Shown in pieces: positions 1 to 9,774 of a stretch of DNA of 64,000 nt. A model generated the notes under the pieces. That model was not told where the DNA came from, ran no database searches, and worked only from the letters and a program-made list of their open reading frames with translations. The position numbers and the translations under genes were made by a program. Each line of letters begins with the position of its first letter. The stretch's first letter is position 1. Location of the stretch: the NCBI RefSeq assembly GCF_040939455.1, contig NC_134106.1, positions 45,034,001 through 45,098,000 of the forward strand. Direction: 5' to 3'. This DNA comes from Microcebus murinus (taxonomy: Eukaryota; Chordata; Mammalia; Primates; Cheirogaleidae).

Positions 1-178
1 GTTTTGACATTTAGGTAGATGATCCATTTTGAGTTAATTTTTTTTTTATATGGTGTGAGGTAGGGGTCCAACCTCATTCTTTTGCATGTGGATATCTAGT
101 TGTCGCAACATGATTTGTTTTTTAAAAGACTATTTTTTCCCCATAAAATTGTCTTGGATCTCCATGGTCTTTGAAATT
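1..178 (-). mobile_element. Old L1 fragment (ORF2 late region), antisense, cut by window edge
   Basis: Read on the minus strand, this matches the L1 ORF2 region just before the cysteine-rich C-terminal part (a stretch encoding asparagine, lysine, tryptophan, cysteine, tryptophan, then a DPYLTPYT-like run). Indels break the frame, so it is dead. The element continues to the left of the window. Family subtype not determined. Confidence 0.75.
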
Positions 179-899
179 CTGCTAGCAGGAGACTTATTCC
201 TCCTGCATGGAAGATGCTGAATATTTGGGGACTCAGAAATAGAAATAACCATTAAAAAGATGAACCTAGAAGAAACAGAAGTCAGTTTTGGTTGCTATCC
301 TGTACTTGCAAAGATGCTGTTAGATCCTATGAAAGATATACAGATTTTTATGTGTTTGTAGAATAAAACCATTTATACCTTGAAGAGCCAGTGTAGTGTT
401 CAGTAACTGCTGGTTTAGGGACCAGCAACAATCTATACATTGGATTTGTTTACTCCCCCAAAGTTCTTGGTTTTTAAAAATGGTTTTACAGCCTTCAGGC
501 TTCTGGCTGGAGACAGGTCTGTTGAGCCTGTTGAAGGGGTGGATGTAGGATGGAAAGCAGAGGGAGTTGTGAGAGAGGGTGCCTTTTGACCTCTTCTCCT
601 TTATCAGTTCATTCCTTTCTTCCCCCTAAGGGAGGCAGACATCTGGATGGCCTCAACCACGCTATCCAGATGAAGGATTCTGGGATTGTCCACTAGTTCA
701 CTGCCACGCCCATCAGCCCAGAGGAAGGGAGCGGCAGGCCAGCTTGCCTCCGGGACATGAAAGAAGCTCTCTCTGGACGACTGGTAGTACCTAAATAGGC
801 TGGTCAGAGAGTTACTCTGATGGTATTGAGAATTATTTTAAGTCATGAGCCTTCATTTTTAGTTTAACTGCTATTTAATAATTTCATTAAAACATTATT
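179..899. other. Unassigned sequence; holds one weak exon candidate
   Basis: I recognise no repeat here. Positions 631-783 form a locally GC-richer block behind a pyrimidine tract and are discussed as a possible exon in the findings. The rest is AT-rich with no open frame of note. Confidence 0.5.
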
Positions 900-1124
900 C
901 TGTGTTCATTGTGAATTGATTTTATGGGTAAGAGTAAAACAAAATCCTCAAATGATGGGATGTTTTCTAAGTAAGGGATCATCAGTTGCAAGAAAGTTGT
1001 TCATAAAAGCACAGTTAAAGAGAGGATTATAAGGTAACAAGAGAATCCTTTGGAACTCAATTAGGGAGCATGGCTGGCTTTTCAGGCACTGCACGGATAT
1101 CGGATAGGTAGTCTTTTCCTGCTG
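900..1124 (+). repeat. Left arm of a long imperfect inverted repeat
   Basis: This segment is the reverse complement of 2158-2377, at roughly 85 percent identity by eye, with a few short indels. The outer ends share CTGTGTTCAT. The inner ends share TAGTCTTTTCCTGC. The spacer is about 1.03 kb. It could be a terminal inverted repeat of an old DNA transposon, or two opposed copies of one unrecognised repeat. Confidence 0.85.
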
Positions 1125-2157
1125 CTTTCTCTTGCAAGCATCCCTGTGCATCACAGGGATTCACATCTCTTCTTCTCTCTGCATAATACATGCTTTGAAT
1201 TCCTCTGGCTGCTTAAGTCAGTGATTCATTTTGCCCATGGCCACCCCCAAGAATCCATCTTAGCCCCTCAGTACACATGACTAGCCAGCTTGGTTCTACA
1301 AAACCAACTGAATCAATCTTTGGGTCTTACTTTCAAATTTCCCAGTAAAGAAAACTAATTGACCAATTAAAAATGGGCAAAGGATTTGAATAGATATTCC
1401 TGGTCCAATCAGCTCTAGCCTAGAGGGTGGGACAATTTCAAAATTTGCCCCTTTAAGGAAGATTATCTGATAAGGAGGTTGTGGACTGAGAAGGAGTGGA
1501 CGGCAAGTCTACTGCAGGAGGTGGACTAGAAGGGGAGGAGGCAAATGATGCCTTGATGCATAGAAAAGAGGGCAATGAGAAGAAATACCAAGTTGAGGAC
1601 AAGAAAAGGCAAGGGAAGGGATACTAACAGGGCTTAAAAATATGAGTGATATGGTATATCACAGAATTTTCAGTTATCATAAGAGGCCATGCCATGGTAT
1701 CTCTGGGGAGTGCTGGCCAATGGCTGGTGGCTACAGCCTTGGAGTGCAGGTGGGCATCAAGTATTTGCCACTGGGCTGCCATGCTACTATTAAGGGTGTT
1801 TTCTCCCCTGCTAGGGTCTGGTGTCAGGGGTGGTGGTAGAGGGAGCGTATGGGAATTGGAGCTGATGTTGGCAGGCACTAGAGAGGTGACTTGATGGTGC
1901 TCACAGGAGGCTTCCTGGGCTGGTTCAGCTGCCCCGGTGATGGAGGTGCGAGCAAGGGGCAGCAGCTATTTATCAGCTGGGGAAGAAATGTTTCCATATT
2001 TTAACTGGCTGAGATACTGGTGCATACCTGCTGACAAGGCCATGAGCGAAAAGGGTGCACAAGTGAACCCTTGGATGATTTAGTGAGCTTGGCCATTTTC
2101 AGGGTTTTGAAAACAAATCTTCCTAAGGCCAGCCTTAAAATCTACCAAAGGCAGGAA
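1125..2157. other. Spacer between the inverted-repeat arms
   Basis: Contains about 45 bp resembling sense-strand L1 ORF2 (about 1358-1402, AAATGGGCAAAGGATTTGAA). It also holds a GC-richer stretch at about 1690-1960 with only short open frames of 65 to 84 codons, on both strands. I recognise no transposase or other protein motif. Confidence 0.4.
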
Positions 2158-2377
2158 GCAGGAAAAGACTAGCTGTCTGATATCCATGCAGTGCCTGAAA
2201 GGCCAGCCACCCTCCCTGTAATTGAGTTCCAAAGGATTCTCTTGCTACCTTATAATCCTTAACTGTGCTGCTTTGAACAGCTTTCTTGCAACTGATGATC
2301 GCTTACTTAGAAGACATCCTGTCAATTGTGGGTCTTGTTTTATTCTTACCCATAAAATCAATTCGCCATGAACACAG
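2158..2377 (-). repeat. Right arm of the long imperfect inverted repeat
   Basis: Reverse complement partner of 900-1124. It directly abuts an L2 copy that begins at about 2384. No clear target-site duplication is visible outside the two arms. Confidence 0.85.
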
Positions 2378-2383
2378 GCCTAT

Positions 2384-2815
2384 TATGATCTGGTCCCTGG
2401 ATCCTCTTCCAGCCTGATGTCCCTCCCTGACCTTCTAACACCCTCCAGCCACATCTAGCTCCTTGCAGTTCCCTGAACCCAGCATCCTATTTTGTGCGTC
2501 CTTATCCCTGCGTGTACCATTTTGGCTGCTTGAAGTGAGCCCTCCCTTCCCCTCTCATACAGTCCTTCACTTTCTTCAATCTTCTGAGGTGTCGTCTCCC
2601 CCTGAAGCCTTATCTGACAGCTCAAGACTGTCTTGTGCCCTCCCTTCTCTATGTGTCTAGATCACTGTGCAGGTTCCTCCCTTATGGAGTCGTTACATCA
2701 TTTGATTTGTTGACGTACCCTTGTTTCCACCTGATTTGAGATCCATTTGTGTGTCCCTGTGCCTAGCACTTTGTCATGGGCATAGTAAATGCTTCATATA
2801 TTGTTTGTTATTCAC
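2384..2815 (+). mobile_element. L2 LINE, 3' portion, sense
   Basis: Shows the order typical of L2 3' ends: TGATCTGGTCCCTGG near the start, pyrimidine-rich middle with CTGAAGCCTTATCTGAC, then CCTAGCACTTTGTCATGGGCATAGTAAATGC at the end (the final cue before L2's short terminal repeat). Old and diverged. Confidence 0.75.
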
Positions 2816-3389
2816 ATTTCAAATTATTTGGAAGGAGCAAGGTGTGGCATAGGGGAGAGATTTCTCTAGAACTCATTTTATACATGCTTTGTGAGGAGAA
2901 AATCCTGAAAAATATTATTCTCAGGTGGCACTGAGAAGCAGAATTCAAAATCATCTTTTAAAAAAATATTTGGATGGCAATAATGACTAATTACTGCAGT
3001 ACTCTTAGGCACCAAATTCCATGGCACTTCTTCCTTCTACTGCTCTCTTGGTCTAGATGGAAAATACAGCCATTTAGGGCATACCATTTTCTACTGGATT
3101 GGCCATGGATATTGCAATGAATGAAACATTCCTTTTGGGTGACTTGCACTTAAGGTTTTTTGACCGTATTATAATGAGAATCTTGATTCTCATCCCTTGC
3201 ACTTTAGGAAACACATGGTCTTTTAAGCAACTTTTGAAAATATGATGGAATGTTTGTAAGAAGGTAGTGAAGTCCAGATGTCTGCAGAGATGTAAGGTAG
3301 CACCTGCTAGTTCTAAATAAATCTGTCTTTCCTGGCTCAGAAGAGTTTCACCCAAAGATACAGAAGTAGGGGTTCGAGGGCAGATCCCT
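2816..3389. other. Unassigned sequence
   Basis: No repeat or gene recognised. A 204-codon minus-strand open frame covers part of this stretch and the neighbouring L2, but has no recognisable motif and is treated as chance. Confidence 0.4.
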
Positions 3390-3720
3390 AGGGAAAGTGA
3401 CTTTTCAAGGTTGAAGAGCAGTTTGGTGGGCAGGTGGAAAGGGAATGGGGAAGGTGGGAACACCACGGAGGGAACAGCTGTGCAAGAGCTCAGGGGCTTA
3501 AAAAACCAGACACCTCTGGAGGAAGAGTACGGAGCGCAGTACTGTGAGGGTGAAGGAGGAGAGCAAGGGGTATTGAGGGAGATGGAGCTAGGTGGGTGGG
3601 CTGGGTCACTAAGGGGCCCACAGCTCATTCCACACGTTGTAGGGACCCGTGAGGAATTTAAACAGGGCAGGATAAGGCCAGGTAACATTTTAGAAAGGTC
3701 ATTGAGGGCAGAGGATTTCT
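3390..3720 (-). mobile_element. L2 LINE fragment, antisense
   Basis: Purine-rich sequence that is the reverse complement of the L2 3' region (GGGAACAGCTGTGCAAGAGC, then a GAATTTAAACAGGGCAGG and TTTTAGAAAGGTCATTG run). Opposite in orientation to the L2 copies on either side. Confidence 0.6.
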
Positions 3721-3854
3721 ACCTTATTAACCCATTTTTCAGGATTTCTCCCTATTCTTTTTTTTCCTTCGATGCCAAACTTCTCGGAAGAGGGAGCATG
3801 TCATTGTACGTGGAGATTGGGTCCTGTGGGGCTGAACCATTGCGTGGGCTCTGT

Positions 3855-3985
3855 CTCTAACCAAAGGTGTGACTTTGGGTACGGCTCTTAACTTTTCTGG
3901 GCCTCCATTTCCTTATCTAAAAGTGAAGAGACTGTGACTAGATGATCCCTAAGATCCTTCTAAGATCTCTTCTATAGCAGTGTTG
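3855..3985 (+). mobile_element. MIR SINE fragment, sense
   Basis: Contains the MIR core signature GTGTGACTTTGGG, followed by the CTGGGCCTCCATTTCC and TTATCTAAAA segments, and ends in a GATGATCCCTAAGATCC tail. Ancient and diverged. Confidence 0.75.
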
Positions 3986-4215
3986 GGACAATTAGTGAAA
4001 TTTGAATATGTGACTACATGCTAAGCAATAGCATTGTGTCAATGTTGAATATTCTGAATTTGATTGTAGCAATGCAGTTATGTAGGAGAATTTACTTATC
4101 TCAGATGATATGTGCTGAAATATTTAGGAGTGGAAAGTCATGACGGCTGCAAATTACTCTCAGATGGTTCAGTAACGATGACAGCAGCAGCAGCAACGGC
4201 AATGATCATGTGTAT
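3986..4215 (+). mobile_element. Old L1 3' UTR-like fragment, sense
   Basis: Resembles a mammalian L1M-type 3' UTR (TTGGGACAATTAGTGAAATT, later AAATATTTAGGAGTGGAAAG and ACTCTCAGATGGTTCAG). It ends in a short CAG/CAACGG-rich run near 4180. Family recall is from memory and uncertain. Confidence 0.45.
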
Positions 4216-4229
4216 GTTTGTATGTGTTG

Positions 4230-4965
4230 TATTCCTCAAGGCATCTGTTCTCTCTTTCCTTTTCATGCCGTGCTCTTACCCACTGCCTCCTCCCTTCCAC
4301 CCCTGCCCCTCCATTCTATTCTCAACACAGCAGCCAGAGTGATCTTAAGTCAGGTCGTGTCAATTGTTTGCCCAGAACCCTTGGAGTGAAAGCCAAAGTC
4401 CTTGTTATGGCTTCTGAGCCCCTATGGGATTTGGCCTCCTGATGCCTCTGTGACCTAATCCGTTTTCTTCCCATCCCTTGATTTACTCCAGCCACGCTGG
4501 CCTCCTAGCTGCTGCCTGACTACCCAGGCTGTCTTCTGCCACAGGGCCTTGGCGCTCACTGTTCCCTCTGCCTGGATCTTTCTTCCTTCAAACATCCACA
4601 TGACTTTACTCACCTGCCTGAGGTCCCTGCTCAATGTAACCTTACCTGACTACCCGATTTAAAATTCAAACCCTTCTCCAACACATCCCTTATTGCCCAT
4701 TCCTGTTTTATTTGTCTTCTTAGCTCTTGTTTCTTTTGATCCTTAATATATCTCTTCGCCTTAATATATCTCTTCTTGTTTCTTTTGATCCTTAATATAT
4801 CTCTTCGCCTTAATATATCTCTTCTTGTTTCTTTTGATCCTTAATATATCTCTTCGCCAAAATATAAGCCCTATTTGGTCAGGACTGTTTAGCTCACTGC
4901 ACTTCCCATAATGGGGCCTGGTATGTAAAGGTGCTTAATAAGTGTTTGTTGAATGAAAGTGAATG
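4230..4965 (+). mobile_element. L2 LINE 3' portion, nearly complete 3' end, sense
   Basis: Strong L2 match in order: CAGCAGCCAGAGTGATCTTA, AAAGCCAAAGTCCTTGTTAT, CCAGCCACGCTGGCCTCC, CAGGGCCTTGGCGCTCACTG, and a terminus TAATAAGTGTTTGTTGAATG with a tandem GAATG-like tail. It is interrupted by a 49-bp tandem repeat at 4727-4858. Confidence 0.85.
4727..4858 (+). repeat. 49-bp tandem repeat, 2.7 perfect copies, inside L2
   Basis: Copies start at 4727, 4776 and 4825; the third stops after 34 bases. The unit begins TTGTTTCTTTTGATCC and itself contains two copies of CCTTAATATATCTCTTC. The copies look identical although the host L2 is strongly diverged, so the amplification is recent compared with the L2. 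Confidence 0.95.
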
Positions 4966-5104
4966 ATTTATACATGTTGACTTTTATGTGTTTTAAGATG
5001 ACCCCCTTGGAATTTTTGCTTAGAATAGGACTTCTTTTTTTGGACCCTCTTTGATAGACTATGAAGCCTATGGACCCCATGTCAGAATAATAGTCTTGTT
5101 TGTT

Positions 5105-5715
5105 CTGTTTTACGCTTTTATTGAAATATAATATAGACACAGAAAAGTGCATATGTTATAGTGTACAGCTGGATCATTTCTTACAAACTCAACATACCTT
5201 AACTTTGCCCAAACTTTGATTAATGTACTTTGAAAAGGAATGGTACAGTACGTATTCTTTTGTGTCTGGCTCCTTTCAATCAACATTATGTACATTAGTA
5301 AATAATGTACATATAAAACTCAACATACCTTAACTTTGCCCAAACTTTGATTAATGTACTTTGAAAAGGACGTATTCTTTTGTGTCTGGCTCCTTTCAGT
5401 CAACATTATGTTTATGAGATTTGCTTGTATTTCTACATGTTTAGTCTCAGTTTTATATTTTCATTGTGTGGAAATACTAAAATTCATTTATCTAGTTGAC
5501 TGTTGATGGGCATTTGGGTGTTTCTGGTTTCTTTTGGCAACTATCAGAATTCTAGTACAAGTGAACATATGTATGCAGTTCCACGTGGGAGTGGTGTTTC
5601 TGGATCATGGGGTACACATATAATTAGCCTTGCTAGATACTGTCCAAAGTGCTTGTATCAATTTATACTCCCCCATCACAGAATAATGTTTACTAATGTA
5701 CAAAATAAAATACAG
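5105..5715 (-). mobile_element. Old L1 fragment, 3' UTR plus ORF2 end, antisense
   Basis: On the minus strand it carries the end of ORF2 and the adjoining 3' UTR of an L1M-type element (plus-strand cues: TTATTGAAATATAATATAG, TATTCTTTTGTGTCTGGCTC, TTGACTGTTGATGGGCATTT, TGGATCATGGGGTACACATA). It contains an internal duplication at 5185-5411. Confidence 0.8.
5185..5411 (+). repeat. Direct duplication (107 bp and 96 bp) with a hairpin at the junction
   Basis: Copy 1 is 5185-5291 and copy 2 is 5316-5411, offset 131 bp. They match almost completely, except that copy 2 lacks 11 bases (AATGGTACAGT) and has one A to G change near its end. The 24-bp joint continues a 10-bp inverted repeat (ATGTACATTA ... 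TAATGTACAT, 5289-5313). Confidence 0.95.
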
Positions 5716-6132
5716 ACATAGGACTACACCGAGAACTAATTCTTCTGAAACATAGTTATAAAAATATTTTAATATGTGGTGATGTATTATATATGCTTCA
5801 TTATTAACACATACAATTATAAGGTTTAATAATTACCATGATTTCAAAGTAGTGACCAGTATACCTGATGTTTGATATAGATTCAACAACCATAATATGA
5901 TATGAAAATGTCTCTGATATAACAAGTCACAGCATCACAGGTATTGCTAGTACTTCTGTGGTTTGTTAACTACATTCTAAATGATAGGAAATACTAAAGT
6001 CTGTTACAAGTTAGTGAAAATAAAGGTGTAATTTTTAGTCTATCTAAGGGCATAACCCCTCCTAAATTCTATAAAGAGGTACATGTACCCCCATGTTAAA
6101 CCCTTTGGTTTAGAGGAACAAAAATAACTTGT
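5716..6132. other. AT-rich sequence, possible unidentified DNA transposon
   Basis: The phrase CATGTTAAACCCTTTGGTTT near 6090-6115 resembles ends of mammalian hAT-type repeats, but I cannot name the family or find both ends. No coding signal. Confidence 0.3.
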
Positions 6133-6178
6133 AAGAAAGATCTCTTGATTACAGAATGTTTGGGAATGCCTAAAAGAA

Positions 6179-6214
<36 letters not shown>

Positions 6215-6225
6215 AGATCTCTTGA
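6133..6225 (+). mobile_element. Miniature processed retroinsertion with 16-bp target-site duplication
   Basis: The 16-mer AAGAAAGATCTCTTGA occurs at 6133-6148 and again at 6210-6225. Between them (6149-6209) is a body of about 35 bases followed by about 26 A. Perfect direct repeats plus a 3' A tail are the mark of L1-machinery insertion. The body matches no SINE or L1 I recognise, so it may be a severely 5'-truncated transcript. Confidence 0.8.
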
Positions 6226-7150
6226 GTGCTTACTATGTGCAAGGCATGGAGACCCAACGGTGAATAGCACACATCTCCTTTCAAGGAACTTATAATCATG
6301 AGGGAAATACTCAGCACTTATGAGCAGCTGCATACTTTGTGCTCAGCACTATGATAGTTACCAAAATATGTGAGAGTCCCAGGACATACATTTAACCCAT
6401 TTATGGGAGGTGGGTTGTCAGGGAAGGCTTTCTGGAAGAAGCAGCACCATTAGATTTAGGCTCTAGACTGGTCAGTCTGGTTGCAGGGTGGACAATGAAT
6501 TGGAGGAGAGAAAGTCTACAGGCACAGGTGTGAAGTAATTATGATAGTATGCTAGGGAATAATGAATATATTCTGGAGATTGTAGATTCCCGGTGATTGA
6601 TTGTATATAGTGGTGGGGGCATTGGGAGGCGACAGAAGAAGGTATAAGCAATGTGTAAGTTTCTGACATGGTCAGCTGGTTGGATGGTGGTGATTGTTCA
6701 CTGAAACAGAATAAGGAACAGGTCAAGGTCAGGAGAGATGAGTTCAGCTTTGAGCATATTTAGATGGAGGTATCTGTGAGATACCCAATAGATAGATGGA
6801 TTATACATCTATACACGTTCCTTGCTCAGGAGAGAGCCGTGGGACTTGCAGTGTGTGCGTAGGAATGGGTGAGATGACCCAGAGAGCGTAGGGAGGAGAG
6901 AGAAGAGGCCAGGGTAAGGACTTTGGGGAAGATCAGCTTTTAAGGGACCTGCAGAGAAAGAGGTGCTTGTGAAAGATGGGAATGGTCAAGAGGGTAGGAA
7001 GAAAACCAGGGAAATGGAATGTCCTGGAAACCAAGAGCAGAGAGGAGTCAAGAAGGAGACTCTTAACAGTCTTGCTAATAGAGTAGAATAGATGAGTCTG
7101 AGAAAAGTCCAGTGGATTTAGCAGTGAGGTCATTGATGAATGGGTTTTAC
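6215..7150 (-). mobile_element. L2 LINE, long antisense copy
   Basis: Starts with the reverse complement of an L2 3' end (GAGTGCTTACTATGTGCAAG, GCATGGAGACCCAACGG). It continues through GTCAGGGAAGGCTTTCTGGA and AGTTCAGCTTTGAGCATATT to AGTCCAGTGGATTTAGCAG, a long collinear reverse L2. The miniature insertion at 6149 lies at its left border. Confidence 0.8.
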
Positions 7151-7789
7151 TACACAGACACTGGGAATGATTATTTTTCTCTGCATTGGACTTTTATCTG
7201 GTTCTTAAACTTTCTGTTATAGCAGTTAGAATGTTCAAGGGTCATTTCCTTTTAGCTTTACTTTTATTCTTACATTTCCTTTATATATTTTGCTCATGCT
7301 CCAGTGAGTTTTATGCTGCAGTGGTAGTAAGCAGTCATCTCAGCTTAATGATTTCTGTCTCCAGCAGACTTCAGCTCTTTTGTTTTTGGACAATAAGAGA
7401 TACTGTTACAGACACTGCTTCTTGGTAAAAAGCCTTCCAGGTCCATTTTTCTGCATAGTGGACATGAACACAATCACTTTGGCCAGGAGAGCCTGACCTA
7501 CTGACAATGACTTCCCAAGTCATCCTTCTTGCCTTGAGTTAAAAGTCAGTTTCTAGTCCATATAATAAAAATGTAATGGAAGAGATATAAATGCTAGATT
7601 GTTTTATACTTATTTTCTTCCCAGAATGTCACTTTTTATAGGAGAAAAATGAGAACGTACCTCAATTAAATAACTATGTGTCCCATGCTTACCGTGTAAA
7701 TGACAGTGGGCAGGCCACTGCAATGACAGTTATTCAATCAGGAAACATCAAGTGCCTGGTCACTCCCTCCCTTTTTCAATTCATTGTCC
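7151..7789. other. Unassigned sequence
   Basis: No repeat recognised. Base composition is even, and the longest open frame (80 codons at 7186-7428) has no motif. It may be single-copy DNA. Confidence 0.4.
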
Positions 7790-7965
7790 AGTTGGCCCAA
7801 CTACATTCGATCTTGTCCTCTTGATCTTACTGCTGCTTCCCTGATTCAGACCCCTGCCTAGTTCTGGGCAGTTACCGTAGCCTCATAACTGGTCTTCCTG
7901 CCTCAACTACCACTCCCTAGTCCATCCTCTGCTAAAAACATGGCAAAACTTTTAAAAAAATACAA
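7790..7965 (+). mobile_element. L2 LINE fragment, sense
   Basis: Matches the L2 segment with CTTGATCTTACTGCTGC, GTAGCCTCATAACTGGTCTT and AGTCCATCCTCTGCTAAAAA. Followed directly by a MER5-like piece. Confidence 0.6.
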
Positions 7966-8035
7966 ATTTACGAGCCCACTTCTAAATATTCTGATTCAAT
8001 AGGTCTCGGTGTGAAACCCAAAATCTGTATTTAAA
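7966..8035 (+). mobile_element. MER5-like hAT DNA transposon fragment
   Basis: TATTCTGATTCAATAGGTCT and AACCCAAAATCTGTATTTAA match the MER5 interior. Both ends are missing. Confidence 0.6.
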
Positions 8036-8049
8036 AAAAATTACCATAG

Positions 8050-8766
8050 AAATATAGATATAATGAGTATACACACACACATATGCATTTCCTTGCTCTG
8101 TTTGTTGAGAGAACCAACAGTGGGTTGAATGACACACAGTACCAGGAACACATCTAGCTCTCAGAATTCGGTTTCTAAATACTGTTTTCCACACAAAAAA
8201 GACCAGAATTCCTTAGAGAAAAGGCTGACTCTAGGCCTGAGGCAGTGAAAGCAGAAGATATATCTGGAATATCTTCTTGTGCTAGAAAGTACAGCATTGC
8301 TCAGAGAATAAGGGGTTATATTAAAATGACACAAGAGCCAGCTTGAAGGGATGTCCACTGGCCACACCTGGGATAATTTGAGCATGAATTATAATCCACA
8401 GAATAAAATAAAAACTCCATGTATCCATAGTAATATAAATAACTCAGTGAGGAGAAGGGAAAGCTCTTTCTTGAGTAGAAAGCCGAGTATTAAACATATT
8501 AATATTAATAGATGGAATGGTTGAGTTAGGAAACCAATGGAAGGTATAACTAGTGATGGCGGTTTGTTGAGGAACATCATGTTTACATTGTACTTCACCA
8601 CAAGATATTTATTAACAAAGGACAAACAAAAAACCACAGTGGAGAAACCTGGCAGACAACACCTTAACCAAATTCAGAGTTGACATTCATAATAATGGGA
8701 CAAACTAAGTCATTAAAAAAGATTCCCCAGGTTGTTTTAGGTTCCAGAATTCCTGGGGATTAGCCT
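8050..8766 (+). mobile_element. Possible old L1 3' UTR segment
   Basis: A short AC run (about 8072-8084) is followed by purine-rich, AT-biased sequence resembling old L1 3' UTRs (ACATTCATAATAATGGGACA near 8681). Attribution is weak. No coding signal. Confidence 0.3.
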
Positions 8767-9072
8767 CCGCCTTCTTTTTTTTTTTTTTTTTTTTTTTTTT
8801 TGAGACAGTCTCGCTCTGTCATCCACGATAGAGGTCAGTGGTGTGATCATAGCTCACTGCAACCTCAAACTCCTGGGCTCACACAATCCTCCTGCCTCAG
8901 CCTCCCAAGACTACAGACACTCGCCACTATGCCCGGCTAATTTTTCTATTTTTAGTAGAGATGGGGTCTCATTCTTGCTTAGGCTGGTCTCGAACTCCTG
9001 ACCTCAAGCAGTCCTCCCTCCTTGGCCTCCCAGAGTGCTAGGATTACAGTCATAAGCCTACGTGCCTGGCCA
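8767..9072 (-). mobile_element. Alu, AluJ-like, antisense
   Basis: T-run of about 27, then TGAGACAGTCTCGCTCTGTC, and both monomers in reverse, ending CGTGCCTGGCC. It lacks the lemur-type linker insertion, so it is of the older Alu class. Flanking 10-bp repeats GGATTAGCCT at 8757-8766 and 9073-9082 are the target-site duplication. Confidence 0.95.
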
Positions 9073-9082
9073 GGATTAGCCT

Positions 9083-9500
9083 TTTAAATCACAAATTTGA
9101 TCTGTCCCTGTATTGCTTAAACACTCCTGCTGCTCTGTTGCTTCTGGAAGGGGGCCCAGCCCTGGCTTTTTGCCATGGTCTCCTACCACAACTCTGTCCT
9201 CCAGCCTCCCCTACTGCAGTTCCTATAAACCCGTACTCCTTGCAGTAACTTAAAGGGTTGCTGTCTCCCCATGTTATGGCACGTGGCCTTGCTGCTTAGA
9301 ATGCCTGCCCAGGTCTCTCCGTGGGGCAGATACATGCAATTCCAGAGACAATTCCAGTGCCACCATCTCTGGGAATCATTCCTTCATTTCTTGGGCGGAA
9401 TCAGTGTGTCTTTCCTCAGTACCCCCATAGCATTTTCTCCATACCTCCCTTACAGCACCTCTCACATCATGCTATGATTTTCCATTCCTGCGTCTGCCCA
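9083..9500 (+). mobile_element. L2 LINE, diverged, sense
   Basis: Cues include TTTTGCCATGGTCTCCTACC, AGAATGCCTGCCCAGGTCTC and the CTTCATTTCTTGGGCGG to TCCTCAGTACCCCCATAGCA run in L2 order. Confidence 0.55.
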
Positions 9501-9547
9501 TCCCACCCACCAAGGCGGCCGGCCCCTCTGTGTCCTGGAGGCGCTTT

Positions 9548-9715
9548 ATGTGGTGGGAAGAGCTAGGGCTTCAGGGCCCGTCAGACCTGGGTTTGGATCT
9601 GATTGTACCACTTAGTAGCTGTCTCCCAGCATCCTCAGCTTCTTCCTCTAGACCCACGGGTAGGTTATTGTGAGAATTCAGTTAAATAAAACACGTAGGA
9701 GCTTTGCAATGTGAG
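9548..9715 (+). mobile_element. MIR SINE, sense
   Basis: GTCAGACCTGGGTTTGGATC, CCACTTAGTAGCTGT and TTATTGTGAGAATTCAGTTA follow the order of the MIR consensus; the middle is partly lost. Confidence 0.7.
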
Positions 9716-9774
9716 TTGAAGAAAGATGTGAAAGAGAAAGAAACCGCACTAGGCCCTGAGTAAGGTGTTTTATA

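Noticed and set aside
3074..3688. 204-codon open frame on the minus strand (longest in the window)
   Set aside because: Half of it overlaps antisense L2 sequence. It has a skewed Ser/Pro/Phe composition, no domain, and no plausible promoter or splice context.
3411..3860. 149-codon open frame on the plus strand
   Set aside because: Glu/Gly-rich because it reads through antisense L2; no motif.
4727..4858. CRISPR array
   Set aside because: The 49-bp units are contiguous with no spacers, inside an L2 in a mammalian genome.
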